This document shows, piece by piece, positions 25,250-34,731 of a stretch of DNA of 64,000 nt. The position numbers and the translations under genes were made by a program. Numbering within the stretch: position 1 is the stretch's first letter; each line of letters starts with the position of its first letter. The notes below the pieces were generated by a model. That model made no database searches and was not told the origin of the DNA. It worked only from the letters and a program-made list of their open reading frames with translations. The DNA comes from Maricaulis sp048270265 (lineage in GTDB: Bacteria; Pseudomonadota; Alphaproteobacteria; Caulobacterales; Maricaulaceae), in NCBI RefSeq assembly GCF_048270265.1, contig NZ_JBLWTD010000016.1:3720-67719 (forward strand). The letters run 5' to 3'.

Positions 25250-25768
25250 TTACAGTTGTTGTTCGAACGGATCGCGCGTGGCTGTCGCCAGCAGCGCGTT
25301 CCGGCGTTCCTGATTGGCCTGCGACCATGTTGTGGCAAAGTCATAGAACTCATCCACAACATGCGCCTCCGATGGCAGCGTGAGCCAGGGCTGTTTGCTC
25401 GTCGTGAAGATATGGACATCCGGCGGCAGCCGGTCGGGCTCATCAAGCGTGCCGACGCGCAGAAAGCGGATGCCGTCCTTGATGCCGCCCATGTAGTAAT
25501 TGCTCCAGACCGCAACCTGGCACTTTGGACAACGGGCGATTTTCTGTCCCCTGCCGCTGGGCGATGGCATCACGATCTCCAGCACATCGCCCGCAACAAG
25601 CTCGACATGCTCCGCCTCGAACAGGGCATTCACCGCAAAGGCTGCCCCCGTCTGCCGCTGGCACCAGCGGCAATGGCAACAATGAACGATCAGCGGTTCT
25701 GCCAGAATGCGATAGCGGACATGGCCGCAGCTGCACCCGCCTTCATGATCTGTGTTCGGTGTGGCCAT
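25250..25768 (-). CDS. GFA/CENP-V-family zinc protein
   Basis: Protein of 172 residues. The family's zinc-binding cysteines are GGCSCGHVRYRI, HCCHCRWCQRQTGAAF and the later ARCPKCQVAVW. The fold is that of glutathione-dependent formaldehyde-activating enzyme and CENP-V. Most bacterial members have unproven activity, so 'formaldehyde-activating' should be read as a family name. It ends 13 bases after the convergent tRNA-Leu gene. Confidence 0.9.
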   Translation of the reverse strand: MATPNTDHEGGCSCGHVRYRILAEPLIVHCCHCRWCQRQTGAAFAVNALFEAEHVELVAGDVLEIVMPSPSGRGQKIARCPKCQVAVWSNYYMGGIKDGIRFLRVGTLDEPDRLPPDVHIFTTSKQPWLTLPSEAHVVDEFYDFATTWSQANQERRNALLATATRDPFEQQL

Positions 25769-26012
25769 GCTCTTCTGCCCTGCACGGGTGACGAGGAAAC
25801 CCTCCCTTCGCCACGTTTCACGTCTTGATACTTGCCTCTATGTGCAGACTGGAGGCTTTTTCCCGGACTGACAACGCCGGGCCCTCAACTGGGCCGCGTG
25901 GCCGGCGGGGGGGGCGCTTTTTGCAGCCGGATTGCCGTGATAACCAGCTGTGCGCTCGCATCCGGCGATGACCGGTGCTAGGTTTTTGTCGCGCCCATCA
26001 GGAGATCGGTTC

Positions 26013-26894
26013 GTGCCATCCACAACCAATGCCTTGCTGTTCGCCCGAGCGAGCCTTGCCATCATTTTCCTCTGGTTCGGGGCGATGGATTTCACGCCGG
26101 TCGGCGAGGCGATTGTCGGCCAGTGGATTGCCGGCCATGCCTTCCTGTCGGGTCTTGAGGACCAGGCCGGTTCCGCCGCCAAGGCGCTTGGGATCTACCA
26201 GATTGTGATGGCGGTCCTGATCGGCGCGCCGCTGCCGCTGGGTAGTTTTCGCCGCATCGGCTTCGTCCTGCTGGGGATATTCTCCGTGCTGTCACTGACG
26301 GCAATGCTCACCAACCCGGTCTGGCTCGCCGCCGAAGGCGGATTTCCGGCGATCGGCTCCGGCCAGGGCATTTTGAAATATATCGCGATTCTTGGACTGG
26401 CCCTGTGGGCCGGCAGCTTCGACAATTCGCGCATCTTCTCCAACCGTACCAGCAAGACGCGCGCGGTCAGCCTGCCGATCATGTGGACCGGTCTTATACT
26501 CGTGCTAGCCTGGATCGGTTTGATGAAATTCACGGCCGCAGAGGCTGCCGCAATTGCCCCGCTGATCGCCAGCAGCCCGGTCTTCTCCTGGATGCAGGCC
26601 CTGATGCCCGAGCGGGTGATCTCCGCGCTGATCGGGGTCGTCGAGATCGCTACGGCACTGGCGCTGCTGGGTTACTGGTTCAATCCGCGCCTGTTCCGCA
26701 TCGGTCTGATGCTGTCGGTGATCACCTTCATCGTGACCCTGTCTTTCCTCGTCACCTATTCCGGTGCCTGGGATGCGGATCTCGGCGGCTTCCCGGCCCT
26801 GTCGCGCAGCGGTCATTTCCTGCTCAAGGACCTGGCCCTGCTGGCGGTTTGTTTCGCATTCATCACCGAGACCCGGGTACGGCGCTATCGCTGA
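26013..26894 (+). CDS. DUF417 (YkgB-like) membrane protein
   Basis: Protein of 293 residues with about eight hydrophobic segments arranged as two similar halves (ARASLAIIFLWFGAMDFTP and IMWTGLILVLAWIGLMKFTA start each half). DUF417/YkgB proteins are inner-membrane proteins of unknown function; in some bacteria they respond to oxidant or chlorine stress. The GTG start at 26013 has GGAGATC upstream with good spacing; a longer in-frame ATG reading adds a polar lead and is less likely. Confidence 0.85.
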   Translation: MPSTTNALLFARASLAIIFLWFGAMDFTPVGEAIVGQWIAGHAFLSGLEDQAGSAAKALGIYQIVMAVLIGAPLPLGSFRRIGFVLLGIFSVLSLTAMLTNPVWLAAEGGFPAIGSGQGILKYIAILGLALWAGSFDNSRIFSNRTSKTRAVSLPIMWTGLILVLAWIGLMKFTAAEAAAIAPLIASSPVFSWMQALMPERVISALIGVVEIATALALLGYWFNPRLFRIGLMLSVITFIVTLSFLVTYSGAWDADLGGFPALSRSGHFLLKDLALLAVCFAFITETRVRRYR

Positions 26895-26929
26895 GGCCGC
26901 TGCTTGCCGCGAAATCTCTGCGTAACCTT

Positions 26930-26945
26930 GTGAAACTTGGTTCAC
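26930..26945. promoter_or_regulatory. Imperfect palindrome, candidate operator
   Basis: GTGAAACTTGGTTCAC is a 16-base imperfect palindrome (GTGAA..TTCAC) that ends 27 bases before the -35 box of the acyl-CoA synthetase promoter. The position suits an activator or repressor site, for example of a TetR or GntR fatty-acid regulator. No regulator is adjacent, so this is only a candidate. Confidence 0.35.
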
Positions 26946-26972
26946 AACTCCCGGCGCTGTCGCGGCGTTTGC

Positions 26973-27000
26973 TTGACCGTAACGTCCGCCCCCATACTCT
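26973..27000 (+). promoter_or_regulatory. Candidate promoter of acyl-CoA synthetase gene
   Basis: TTGACC and TACTCT are separated by 16 bases, 28 bases before the ATG, in a 134-base gap downstream of the DUF417 gene. The fit to a housekeeping promoter is moderate. Confidence 0.4.
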
Positions 27001-27028
27001 GTCGAAAACCAATCGGGAGAATTGGCCT

Positions 27029-28822
27029 ATGGGAGTACTCACCGCCATTACGCGTGAGGTCGAATTTGTGTCGGCGATGCTGCGCGTGCTCGGTCAGATC
27101 AAGAAAGTCGGGCCGGCATCAGGCCTGCGTGTGCCGGATCATATCGAAAAGACGGTGGACCGTTTCGCTGACAAGGCGATGGCAATTACCGATGATGGCG
27201 AGGTCAGCTATGCGACCTTCGAGGCCTACGCCAACCAGGTCGCCCACTGGGCGCTCGAACAGGGCATGAAGCCTGGCGACACTGTCGCCCTGCTGATGTC
27301 CAACCGATGGGAATACATCGCGATCTGGTTCGGCCTGTCCAAGGTCGGTCTGGTGACTTCGCTGATCAATAACCAGCTGCAGGGCAAATCCCTCGCCCAC
27401 TGCCTGACCATCGGTCAGACCAGTCATGCGATTGTCGAGGCCTCGCTGGCCGACGCTTACCTCTCGGCCGAGGCCTGCGGCGGTGTCGAGGCACAAGCCT
27501 GGTGCGTTGATGGTGAATTTGCCGGCTCCCGCGATTTCAATGCGGCGCTGCAGCGCCAGAGTACCGAGCGGCCCGACCCGTCCGTGCGTGCGGCGGTCAA
27601 ATCCTCCGAGCCGGTACTGAAAATGTTCACCAGCGGCACCACCGGCCTGCCCAAGGCCGCGCTGATGACGCATGTGCGTGCCCTGTATTATCTCAACGTC
27701 TTCGGTATCGCCGCCAAGTGCACCGAGCGCGACCGCATGATGATGGTTCTGCCGCTCTATCACGCCACCGGCGGGCTGTGCGGTGTCGGTTGTGCCCTCT
27801 CCTTTGGCGGGGCGCTGGTGATCCGGCCGAAATTCTCGGCCTCGACCTTCTGGCCCGATACGGTGAAATACGGCGCGACGCTGTTCATGTATGTCGGCGA
27901 GCTCTGCCGCTTCCTGGTCAATTCGCCCGAAGTGCCCGAGGAGCATCAGCACACGCTGCGCTGCGCCATCGGCAATGGCATGCGCCGCGATGTCTGGGAG
28001 CAATTCCAGGAACGTTTCAAACTGCCTCAGATCGTCGAATTCTACGGCTCGACCGAGGGCAATGTCGGTCTCGTCAACGCCACCAACCAGCCCGGTGCGA
28101 TCGGGCGGGTGCCGTCCTATTTGCGCAATCGCTTCAATATCGATCTGGTCAAGTTCGACCTCGGGAGCGAAATGCCCCTGCGTGGGCCTGATGGCCATTG
28201 CGTGCCCTGTGCGCCCGATGAAGTCGGTGAGGCTATCGGCCGGATCGATCCTGATGATGCCCGTTTCCGTTTCGACGGTTATGGCAGCGAGGAAGACACC
28301 GAGAAGAAAATCCTGCGCAATGTCTTCAAGCCCGGCGATGCCTGGTTCCGCACCGGTGATCTGATGACGCGTGACCGTCTCGGATATTATTATTTCGTCG
28401 ACCGGGTCGGCGATACCTATCGCTGGAAGTCGGAGAATGTCTCGACGGGCGAAGTCGCCGAGGCGCTCAATTTCGACGGGATCGAACAGGCCAATGTCTA
28501 TGGCGTGGAAGTCCATGGTCATGCCGGGCGTGCCGGTATGGCGGCGCTGGTCGCCGGGCCACATGTGGTCGATCTGGAGGCCCTGCACGAGCATATCCAC
28601 AATGCCTTGCCCGCCTTCGCGCGCCCGCTCTTCCTGCGGCTGCAGGAACAGACTGACACCACGGGCACATTCAAGCTGCGCAAGGTCGAGCTGGTGAAGG
28701 AGGGGTTCGATCCCGACCGGATTGAGGACCCCCTCTATTTCGACCATCCGGTGATCGGCAAATATGTGCGGCTGACGCGCGAACTCTATGAACAGATCGT
28801 GGACGGGCGGTTGCGGGTATGA
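27029..28822 (+). CDS. Long-chain acyl-CoA synthetase (FATP/FadD6-like)
   Basis: ANL-superfamily enzyme of 597 residues that activates fatty acids to acyl-CoA via acyl-AMP. The P-loop-like motif is MFTSGTTGLPKAALMTH; other ANL motifs are VEFYGSTEGNVGL and WFRTGDLMTRDRLGYYYFVD, with the hinge at DRVGDTYRWKSENVST. The region RPLFLRLQEQTDTTGTFKLR and the overall length fit the fatty-acid-transport-protein branch. The start MGVLTAITREVEF follows GGGAG; the longer reading upstream overlaps the DUF417 gene and is rejected. The stop overlaps the next gene as ATGA. Confidence 0.92.
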   Translation: MGVLTAITREVEFVSAMLRVLGQIKKVGPASGLRVPDHIEKTVDRFADKAMAITDDGEVSYATFEAYANQVAHWALEQGMKPGDTVALLMSNRWEYIAIWFGLSKVGLVTSLINNQLQGKSLAHCLTIGQTSHAIVEASLADAYLSAEACGGVEAQAWCVDGEFAGSRDFNAALQRQSTERPDPSVRAAVKSSEPVLKMFTSGTTGLPKAALMTHVRALYYLNVFGIAAKCTERDRMMMVLPLYHATGGLCGVGCALSFGGALVIRPKFSASTFWPDTVKYGATLFMYVGELCRFLVNSPEVPEEHQHTLRCAIGNGMRRDVWEQFQERFKLPQIVEFYGSTEGNVGLVNATNQPGAIGRVPSYLRNRFNIDLVKFDLGSEMPLRGPDGHCVPCAPDEVGEAIGRIDPDDARFRFDGYGSEEDTEKKILRNVFKPGDAWFRTGDLMTRDRLGYYYFVDRVGDTYRWKSENVSTGEVAEALNFDGIEQANVYGVEVHGHAGRAGMAALVAGPHVVDLEALHEHIHNALPAFARPLFLRLQEQTDTTGTFKLRKVELVKEGFDPDRIEDPLYFDHPVIGKYVRLTRELYEQIVDGRLRV

Positions 28823-29412
28823 CGGCGCCGCGCATCACCCCGGCGGATGTCCGCCGCTTCTGGTTTGAGGAATCAGGCCCGGCGAAATGGTATCGCGTCT
28901 CCCCGGCCTTCGATGCGCGCATGCGGCGCCTGTTTGCCGCCAGCGTCGAGTGCGAGGCGGCTGTGCTGCGCGCCGGGGCGCACCCCTGGCTCGATGACCC
29001 CCAGGACGCGCTGGCGCTGGTCATCCTGCTGGACCAGTTTCCGCGCAATATCTGGCGCGGCTCCGGCAAGGCCTTCGCCTTCGATGCGCTGGCGCGCCAG
29101 GTCGCCCGCTCCATGATCGAGCGCGGTTTCGACTTTGCGATAGCCGAGGACAGGCGGGCCTTCGTCTACATGCCCTTCATGCATTCCGAAGCCCTGGACG
29201 ATCAGGACTATTGTGTCCAGCTGGCCGCCGAACGCCTGATCAGCCAGGGTACGCACGAGCATGCCGTCAAGCATCGCGAAGTTATCCGCCGCTTTGGCCG
29301 CTTCCCGTATCGCAATGATGCCCTGCAGCGCATCAGCACGCCGGAAGAGATCGACTATCTCGAGCATGGTGGCTACGCACCGGGCCGGATCGACTCGGCA
29401 AAAAAGACCTGA
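28819..29412 (+). CDS. DUF924 family protein
   Basis: All-helical protein of 197 residues matching DUF924. Signatures are VRRFWFEESGPAKWYR, LALVILLDQFPRNIWRGSGK, FVYMPFMHSEALDDQ and the C-terminal RFGRFPYRNDALQR. The fold is TPR-like; function is unknown. It is translationally coupled (ATGA) to the acyl-CoA synthetase gene, so the two form a two-gene operon. Confidence 0.92.
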   Translation: MTAPRITPADVRRFWFEESGPAKWYRVSPAFDARMRRLFAASVECEAAVLRAGAHPWLDDPQDALALVILLDQFPRNIWRGSGKAFAFDALARQVARSMIERGFDFAIAEDRRAFVYMPFMHSEALDDQDYCVQLAAERLISQGTHEHAVKHREVIRRFGRFPYRNDALQRISTPEEIDYLEHGGYAPGRIDSAKKT

Positions 29413-29543
29413 GGGCAGTCCTGACCGCAGGCCGGATTTTGCGCCGAATATTAAGTTATTGAATTGTCACGAAAAAGCCTGAAGCTCATCTGGCCCCGCG
29501 CTTGCGTTTCCTCCGGCAAGACAGCAATGCTCCGGAGAGCCCC

Positions 29544-29768
29544 ATGACGCCGCACATTCAAATCACGATCGAAGATTTCCGCCAGATCGCCTGGACGCTG
29601 GTCGATCTGCACGGGCCGCGGGCAATCGGCTATGCCGACGAGGCGGTGATGGATCTCGATGGCCAGGGCAAGGTAGAGGGCGCCGATGCCTGGCGTGCCC
29701 TGCGCTCGGTGATGGAGGATGCTCTCGCCGGACGCCTCGGCCGCACCGGCTCGCTTTCGATCCACTAG
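29544..29768 (+). CDS. Small hypothetical protein
   Basis: Protein of 74 residues, MTPHIQITIEDFRQIAWTLV onward, with acidic and helical character (GYADEAVMDLDGQGKVEGAD). GGAGAG stands six bases before the ATG, which fixes this start; an earlier in-frame ATG lacks such a site. No family recognised. Confidence 0.6.
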   Translation: MTPHIQITIEDFRQIAWTLVDLHGPRAIGYADEAVMDLDGQGKVEGADAWRALRSVMEDALAGRLGRTGSLSIH

Positions 29769-29889
29769 ATTGCACGCCCTGCCCGGAGTCGCCGGCCGCC
29801 CTTGGCGCGCGATGCCGGGGCTGCGCGCACGCCTGTCCGATGGCCAGGCCTGATCGCTTCATGTCAATTGGATGTGCCGGGCTGTGAAT

Positions 29890-30258
29890 CTATGCCTGGA
29901 TTTCCTGCCCGAACATAATTCGATGGCCTTCAGGGGTTTCAACGCCAAACTCTCTCAACCCCCAGGGTTTGTCGGCGATCGTCTGGTTGAATTGAACGCC
30001 CCGTTCCCGATATTGATCAAACAGCTCGTCTATTCCCTCACAATTCACATAGGCGAAGAGGGCATGATTATTCGTTTCGCGGGCAGGCACTTCGCCCTGG
30101 CAATCGCCAACCATCAGATAGAATTGGTCGAGGTGCAGAAATGACCATCCGCCAATCGTTCTATCCAGAGTGAAGCCCAGCATTTCCGTGAAATATTTCA
30201 CGGCTGAATCAAAGTCATTTACTGCCAATACGTGCTGAGCTCTGTTGACTTTGAACAT
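29890..30258 (-). CDS. VOC (glyoxalase/bleomycin-resistance) family protein
   Basis: Protein of 122 residues with one pair of beta-alpha-beta-beta-beta modules. AQHVLAVNDFDSAVKYFTEM and the closing GLREFGVETPEGHRIMFGQE are typical of the vicinal-oxygen-chelate superfamily. Candidate metal ligands are the first His and the late Glu. Enzymatic or binding role cannot be told from sequence. Its DNA is visibly richer in A and T than its neighbours, which suggests recent acquisition. Confidence 0.85.
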   Translation of the reverse strand: MFKVNRAQHVLAVNDFDSAVKYFTEMLGFTLDRTIGGWSFLHLDQFYLMVGDCQGEVPARETNNHALFAYVNCEGIDELFDQYRERGVQFNQTIADKPWGLREFGVETPEGHRIMFGQEIQA

Positions 30259-30429
30259 GGTGCTCTCCGATTTCTTGAACAGATGAGTAGCAATTGAATC
30301 GCGACACCATCAAGCGATAAATCGACCCAGCCGGATGTCGACGCCGGCCGATCGGCCCGATAACCTCATGACCGATTGAGACGAAATGGCGCGATAGGCC
30401 ACTGCTCCGCTCTGTGCTAATCCGACGCC

Positions 30430-31353
30430 ATGGACATTTCTGCCTGGACCCGCGCCCTGAACAGATTCGGCATTGACGACCCGTTCGAGCCCGGCCGTAC
30501 GGCGGCGCATATGCGCAAGGCCCTGCACGAAGCTGCGCCGCACCTTGATGTGACGCCGCCGCCGCTCGAGTCCGTGCGCGATCTGACCATTCCCGGTCCG
30601 GCCGGTGATATCCCGGCCCGTCTCTATATCCCCAACGGATCGACCGCACCGGCGCCCTGCGTGCTCTTCTGCCATGGCGGTGGATATTTCGTCGGCGACC
30701 TCCACAGTCATGACGCCCTGTGCCGCCGTCTCGCGGCGATCGGCGGCGTGCGTGTGCTGGCGGTGGATTACCGGCTTTCACCGGAACATGTCTTTCCGGC
30801 AGCGGTTGAGGATGCGCTCGCTGCTTTCGACTGGCTGGCAGGCGAGGGCGCGGCCGAGATGGGTGCCGATCCGGCGCGACTGGCCGTGGCCGGCGATTCG
30901 GCCGGTGGTGGCCTGGCGGCGATGCTGGCGCAGGCGCGTCGAGGGCAAGTGCGCTTCCAGCTTTTGATTTACCCCTTGCTGCAGATGGTCGAGCGCAGGA
31001 AGTCGAAGCTCAAGGCGCTGGAGGGCCATATCTTCTCCGCCATCGCGCTGGATCAGATCGCGCGCTATTATTTCGCCGATGAAAAAGACGCCAGCGACAA
31101 ACGCGCATCGCCCCTGCTTGAGGATGACCTCGCCGGTCTGCCGCCGGCCTATATCGCTGCGGCCGAGCTCGATCCGCTGCTGGATGAGGGCCAGGCCTAT
31201 CGCGACCGATTGATCGCGGCCGGGGTGCCCGTCACCTACAAGCTCGGCAAGGCGCTGCCACACAGCTATTTCAATCTCACCGCTCTGCTGCCCGGCGCCA
31301 AGGCCCTGGTCGACAAGGCGGCGCTGGCGCTGGGTGACGGATTGCGGGACTGA
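30430..31353 (+). CDS. Alpha/beta-hydrolase esterase, HSL family
   Basis: Protein of 307 residues. The oxyanion motif is FCHGGGYFVGD (HGGG), the nucleophile elbow GDSAGGGLAAML, the acid residue is in AAELDPLLDEGQAY and the catalytic His in LPHSYFNL. These are the marks of the hormone-sensitive-lipase (family IV) esterases, which cleave short-chain esters. No signal peptide, so cytoplasmic. It stands 40 bases before selO on the same strand. Confidence 0.92.
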   Translation: MDISAWTRALNRFGIDDPFEPGRTAAHMRKALHEAAPHLDVTPPPLESVRDLTIPGPAGDIPARLYIPNGSTAPAPCVLFCHGGGYFVGDLHSHDALCRRLAAIGGVRVLAVDYRLSPEHVFPAAVEDALAAFDWLAGEGAAEMGADPARLAVAGDSAGGGLAAMLAQARRGQVRFQLLIYPLLQMVERRKSKLKALEGHIFSAIALDQIARYYFADEKDASDKRASPLLEDDLAGLPPAYIAAAELDPLLDEGQAYRDRLIAAGVPVTYKLGKALPHSYFNLTALLPGAKALVDKAALALGDGLRD

Positions 31354-31393
31354 GCGATTTGCCTTTTAGCCGGCAAGTGCTTAGCTCGTCGCC

Positions 31394-32830
31394 ATGACGG
31401 ATCACTCGCCCTACACGCCCGACCCGCGCTTCATGACGCTGGGGCCGGACTTCGCCGACCCGGTGCAGCCGGCTGCCTTCCCGCAGGCGATCGAGCGCTT
31501 CTGGAATGGCCGCTGGGCTGGCGCGGTCGGGCTCGACACGCTCGATGAGGCAGAGCGGATCGCGCATTTCCAGCGTTTCGAACCCTTGCCGGACAATCAG
31601 CCCGAGCCGCTGGCGATGCGTTATCACGGGCATCAGTTCCGCAGCTATAACCCGCAGATCGGCGATGGCCGCGGTTTCCTGTTTGCGCAATTGCGTGACG
31701 GGCAGGGGCGTCTGCTTGATCTGGCCACCAAGGGTTCGGGCCAGACGCCCTGGTCACGCACCGCCGATGGCCGTCTGACCTTGAAGGGCGCCGTGCGCGA
31801 AATCCTCGCGGCGCAAATGCTGGAGGCGCTGGGCGTCTACACCTCCAAGATCTTCGCCGTGTTCGAGACCGGCGAGCCGCTGCAGCGCCATGACGAGCCC
31901 TCGCCGACACGCTCGGCCGTGATGACAAGGCTGGGCCATTCGCATTTGCGCTTCGGCACTTTCCAGCGCCAAGCCTATGAACAAAGCCCGGAGCGCATCA
32001 ATGCGCTGATCGATCACGCCATTGCCGAATACTATCCGGCACTGGCCGAAAGCGAGGACCGGCCGGCGGCCCTGCTGCAAGCCGTGGTCGCGGCCAATGC
32101 GCGTCTCGCGGCGAGCTGGATGGCGGCGGGCTTTGTTCACGGCGTGCTCAATACCGATAATCTCAACCTCACCGGCGAGAGCTTTGATTACGGTCCCTGG
32201 CGTTTCCTGCCGCATTATGATCCCGGCTTCACGGCGGCCTATTTCGACGAGAGCGGGCTCTATGCCTATGCGCGCCAGCCTGAAGCGGTGTTCTGGGCGC
32301 TGCAGCAACTGGCCGGCGCCCTCTCTCTGGCCGGCGAGCGCGAAAGCCTGGAGGCGGCGCTCAATACCTTCCCGGCGCTGTATCGCCAGGCGCTGCTGGA
32401 CGCCTTCCTCGCCCGCTTCGGCATCGCCTCGCGCGGTGACGCGAATGACGAGGCGATGCTGCGCGCCTTCCTGGCCTTCATGCACGCTACGCGCCTGCCC
32501 TGGGAGGGCGTGATTTTCGACTGGTTCTGCGGCAGCGCCTCAACCGACCGGGCGATGCAGGGCCCGCGCGCCAGCGCCTATGCCGGCGAGGCCTTCGAGG
32601 CCTGGCATGAGCTCTTCATCCAGCACGAACCGGTGCGGCCGGAGCGCCTGGACCATCCCTATTTCGCGTGCGCCGAGCCGATGGCGATGACGATCGATGT
32701 CGTCGAGGCGATCTGGGCCCGGATCGCCGAGGATGATGACTGGTCGGCGCTCGACAAGGCGCTGGCCGATATCGAACTGGCGCGCCAGGGCTTTGATCTC
32801 GGGAGCGGCCAGGTCGGATTTTTGCCATGA
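31394..32830 (+). CDS. selO: Protein adenylyltransferase SelO
   Basis: SelO/YdiU pseudokinase-fold AMP transferase, 478 residues, the usual length. It AMPylates protein hydroxyls in redox homeostasis. Motifs: MRYHGHQFRSYNPQIGDGRG, LDLATKGSGQTPWSR (nucleotide-binding Lys), LKGAVREILAAQMLEALGV, and the active-site GFVHGVLNTDNLNLTGES with the metal Asp in FDYGPWRFL. The bacterial form usually ends without selenocysteine, as here. The stop overlaps the pgeF start (ATGA). Confidence 0.94.
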   Translation: MTDHSPYTPDPRFMTLGPDFADPVQPAAFPQAIERFWNGRWAGAVGLDTLDEAERIAHFQRFEPLPDNQPEPLAMRYHGHQFRSYNPQIGDGRGFLFAQLRDGQGRLLDLATKGSGQTPWSRTADGRLTLKGAVREILAAQMLEALGVYTSKIFAVFETGEPLQRHDEPSPTRSAVMTRLGHSHLRFGTFQRQAYEQSPERINALIDHAIAEYYPALAESEDRPAALLQAVVAANARLAASWMAAGFVHGVLNTDNLNLTGESFDYGPWRFLPHYDPGFTAAYFDESGLYAYARQPEAVFWALQQLAGALSLAGERESLEAALNTFPALYRQALLDAFLARFGIASRGDANDEAMLRAFLAFMHATRLPWEGVIFDWFCGSASTDRAMQGPRASAYAGEAFEAWHELFIQHEPVRPERLDHPYFACAEPMAMTIDVVEAIWARIAEDDDWSALDKALADIELARQGFDLGSGQVGFLP

Positions 32831-33609
32831 GCCTCGATCTTCTCACTTCGCCTCTGCTGCAGCGCGACGATCTCGTGCATGCCTTCACGACCCGCGCCGG
32901 CGGTGTCAGCAAGGGGCCCTATGCCTCTCTCAACATGACGCGCTCGCGCGGCGACAGCGCGGAGCATGTCGCGACCAACCGGACGCGGGTGCGCGAGGCG
33001 CTGGGGCTGGATCATCTCGCCTTCGCCATCCAGGTGCATGGCAAGGCCGTTGTGCGCGTCGATGATGCCCCCCGGGGTGATCAGGCCGCCGGCGAGGCCG
33101 ATGCGATGATCACCGACCGGCCCGGTATCGGCCTGATCTGCCAGACGGCCGATTGCACGCCCATCCTGCTGTTTGACCCAAAGCGCCGCGCCGTCGCCGC
33201 CATCCATTCCGGCTGGCGCAGCACGGTCCAGAACATTGTCGCCGAGACCGTCGCGGCGATGCAGCGCGAATACGCCAGCGAGCCGGGCGACGTGATCGCG
33301 GCGATCGGGCCGTCGATCTCGGCGGCCAATTACCGCGTCGGCCCGGAAGTGGTGGCGCAGTTCGAGGCGGTTTTCGCCGACCGTTCCGGCATTCTCTCGG
33401 CGCTCGACGGGGAGGGCGGTGCGCAGCTCGATGTCGGCGAGGCCTGCCGGCGGCAATTGATCGCTTCGGGTGTGCGGGCGGAAAAAATAGAACGCTCTGC
33501 GCTATGCACCTATGCCGAGGAAGCGCGCCTCTTCTCGGCCCGCCGCTCGCATCATCGCGGTGAGAGCGGCGTGTTTGGCGGCCAGGCGGGGATTATCGGG
33601 CTGCGCTAG
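32827..33609 (+). CDS. pgeF: Peptidoglycan-editing factor / purine nucleoside phosphorylase, YfiH family
   Basis: Laccase-domain protein of 260 residues. Zn/catalytic motifs: FAIQVHGKAVVRV (His), CQTADCTPILLFD (Cys), and AAIHSGWRSTVQNIV (His). Family members have been reported as phosphorylases/deaminases of adenosine and as editing factors that prevent misincorporation in wall precursors. It is translationally coupled to selO. Confidence 0.92.
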   Translation: MSLDLLTSPLLQRDDLVHAFTTRAGGVSKGPYASLNMTRSRGDSAEHVATNRTRVREALGLDHLAFAIQVHGKAVVRVDDAPRGDQAAGEADAMITDRPGIGLICQTADCTPILLFDPKRRAVAAIHSGWRSTVQNIVAETVAAMQREYASEPGDVIAAIGPSISAANYRVGPEVVAQFEAVFADRSGILSALDGEGGAQLDVGEACRRQLIASGVRAEKIERSALCTYAEEARLFSARRSHHRGESGVFGGQAGIIGLR

Positions 33610-33684
33610 GCTCGAGCTTGCCCTTTCGCGGCGGGTATCAACGGCCTAGATTGGGCCCAGCTCCCACCCACAAGGATACGCCTC

Positions 33685-34731
33685 ATGCCCGCTTCTCTCG
33701 GTTACGCCGCCTCTGCTCCCGACGCCGCCCTGGCGCCGATCCGTTTTGACCGGCGCGAGCCGGGCAAGGGCGAGGTGCTGATCGAGATCGAGTATTGCGG
33801 CGTTTGCCACTCCGATATTCACCAGGCGCGCGGCGAGTGGGGCAATACGCTTTACCCGTGCGTTCCGGGTCACGAGATCATCGGCACGGTGACGGCCTGT
33901 GGTCCCGACGTCATCAAGTTCAGGGCGGGTGACAGGGTCGGCGTCGGCTGCATGGTCGACAGTTGCGGCACGTGCACCAGCTGTCATGACGGGCTGGAGC
34001 AGTATTGCGAAACCGGGATGACCGGCACCTATAATGGCCGCTTGCCGGACGGCAGCCACACCTTCGGCGGCTATTCCCAGCGCCTGACGGTGAAGGAGGA
34101 TTTCGTGCTGCGCATCCCCGAGGGGATGGATCCGGCCGGGGCGGCGCCGCTCTTGTGTGCCGGGATCACGACCTATTCGCCGCTCAGCCACTGGAAGGTG
34201 GGGCCCGGCCAGCGCGTCGGCGTGGTCGGTCTGGGCGGGCTGGGCCATATGGGCGTCAAGATCGCGGCCGCCATGGGCGCCGAGGTCGTGCTCTTCACCA
34301 CTTCACCGGGCAAGGCCGAGGACGCCAAACGGCTCGGCGCCAGCCAGGTGGTGATCTCGAAGGACCGCGACCAGATGAAGGCCGTGCGCGGCCAGCTCGA
34401 CTTCATCCTCAACACGGTGGCCGCATCACACAATCTCGATCCCTTCCTCGATTGCCTGAAACGCGACGGCACCATGGTGATGGTTGGTGTGCCCGAGGTG
34501 GCGCATCCATCGCCCTCCGTGGGACGTTTGATCGGACGCCGGCGCACCATTGCCGGCTCGCTCATCGGCGGCATCGCCGAGACCCAGGAGATGCTCGATT
34601 TCTGTGGCCGGCACGGCCTCGTCTCCGATATCGAGATCATCCCGATGGACGGCATCAACGAGGCCTATGAGCGGATGCTGAAAAGCGATGTCAAATACCG
34701 TTTCGTGGTCGATATGGCGACGCTGAAATAG
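33685..34731 (+). CDS. Zinc-dependent NAD(P) alcohol dehydrogenase (CAD/YahK type)
   Basis: Protein of 348 residues. Catalytic zinc ligands are in EYCGVCHSDIHQARGEWG and GHEIIGTVTACG; the structural zinc set is CGTCTSCHDGLEQYC, which is shorter than usual but present. The nucleotide-binding motif is GVVGLGGLGHMGVKIAAAMG. It resembles the cinnamyl-alcohol-dehydrogenase-type aldehyde reductases, typically NADPH-dependent. It is a single gene with AAGGA upstream. Confidence 0.93.
   Translation: MPASLGYAASAPDAALAPIRFDRREPGKGEVLIEIEYCGVCHSDIHQARGEWGNTLYPCVPGHEIIGTVTACGPDVIKFRAGDRVGVGCMVDSCGTCTSCHDGLEQYCETGMTGTYNGRLPDGSHTFGGYSQRLTVKEDFVLRIPEGMDPAGAAPLLCAGITTYSPLSHWKVGPGQRVGVVGLGGLGHMGVKIAAAMGAEVVLFTTSPGKAEDAKRLGASQVVISKDRDQMKAVRGQLDFILNTVAASHNLDPFLDCLKRDGTMVMVGVPEVAHPSPSVGRLIGRRRTIAGSLIGGIAETQEMLDFCGRHGLVSDIEIIPMDGINEAYERMLKSDVKYRFVVDMATLK

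Noticed and set aside
27119..28747. Open frame of 542 codons opposite the acyl-CoA synthetase
   Set aside because: Antisense shadow of a clear ANL enzyme; no motif and no upstream signals.
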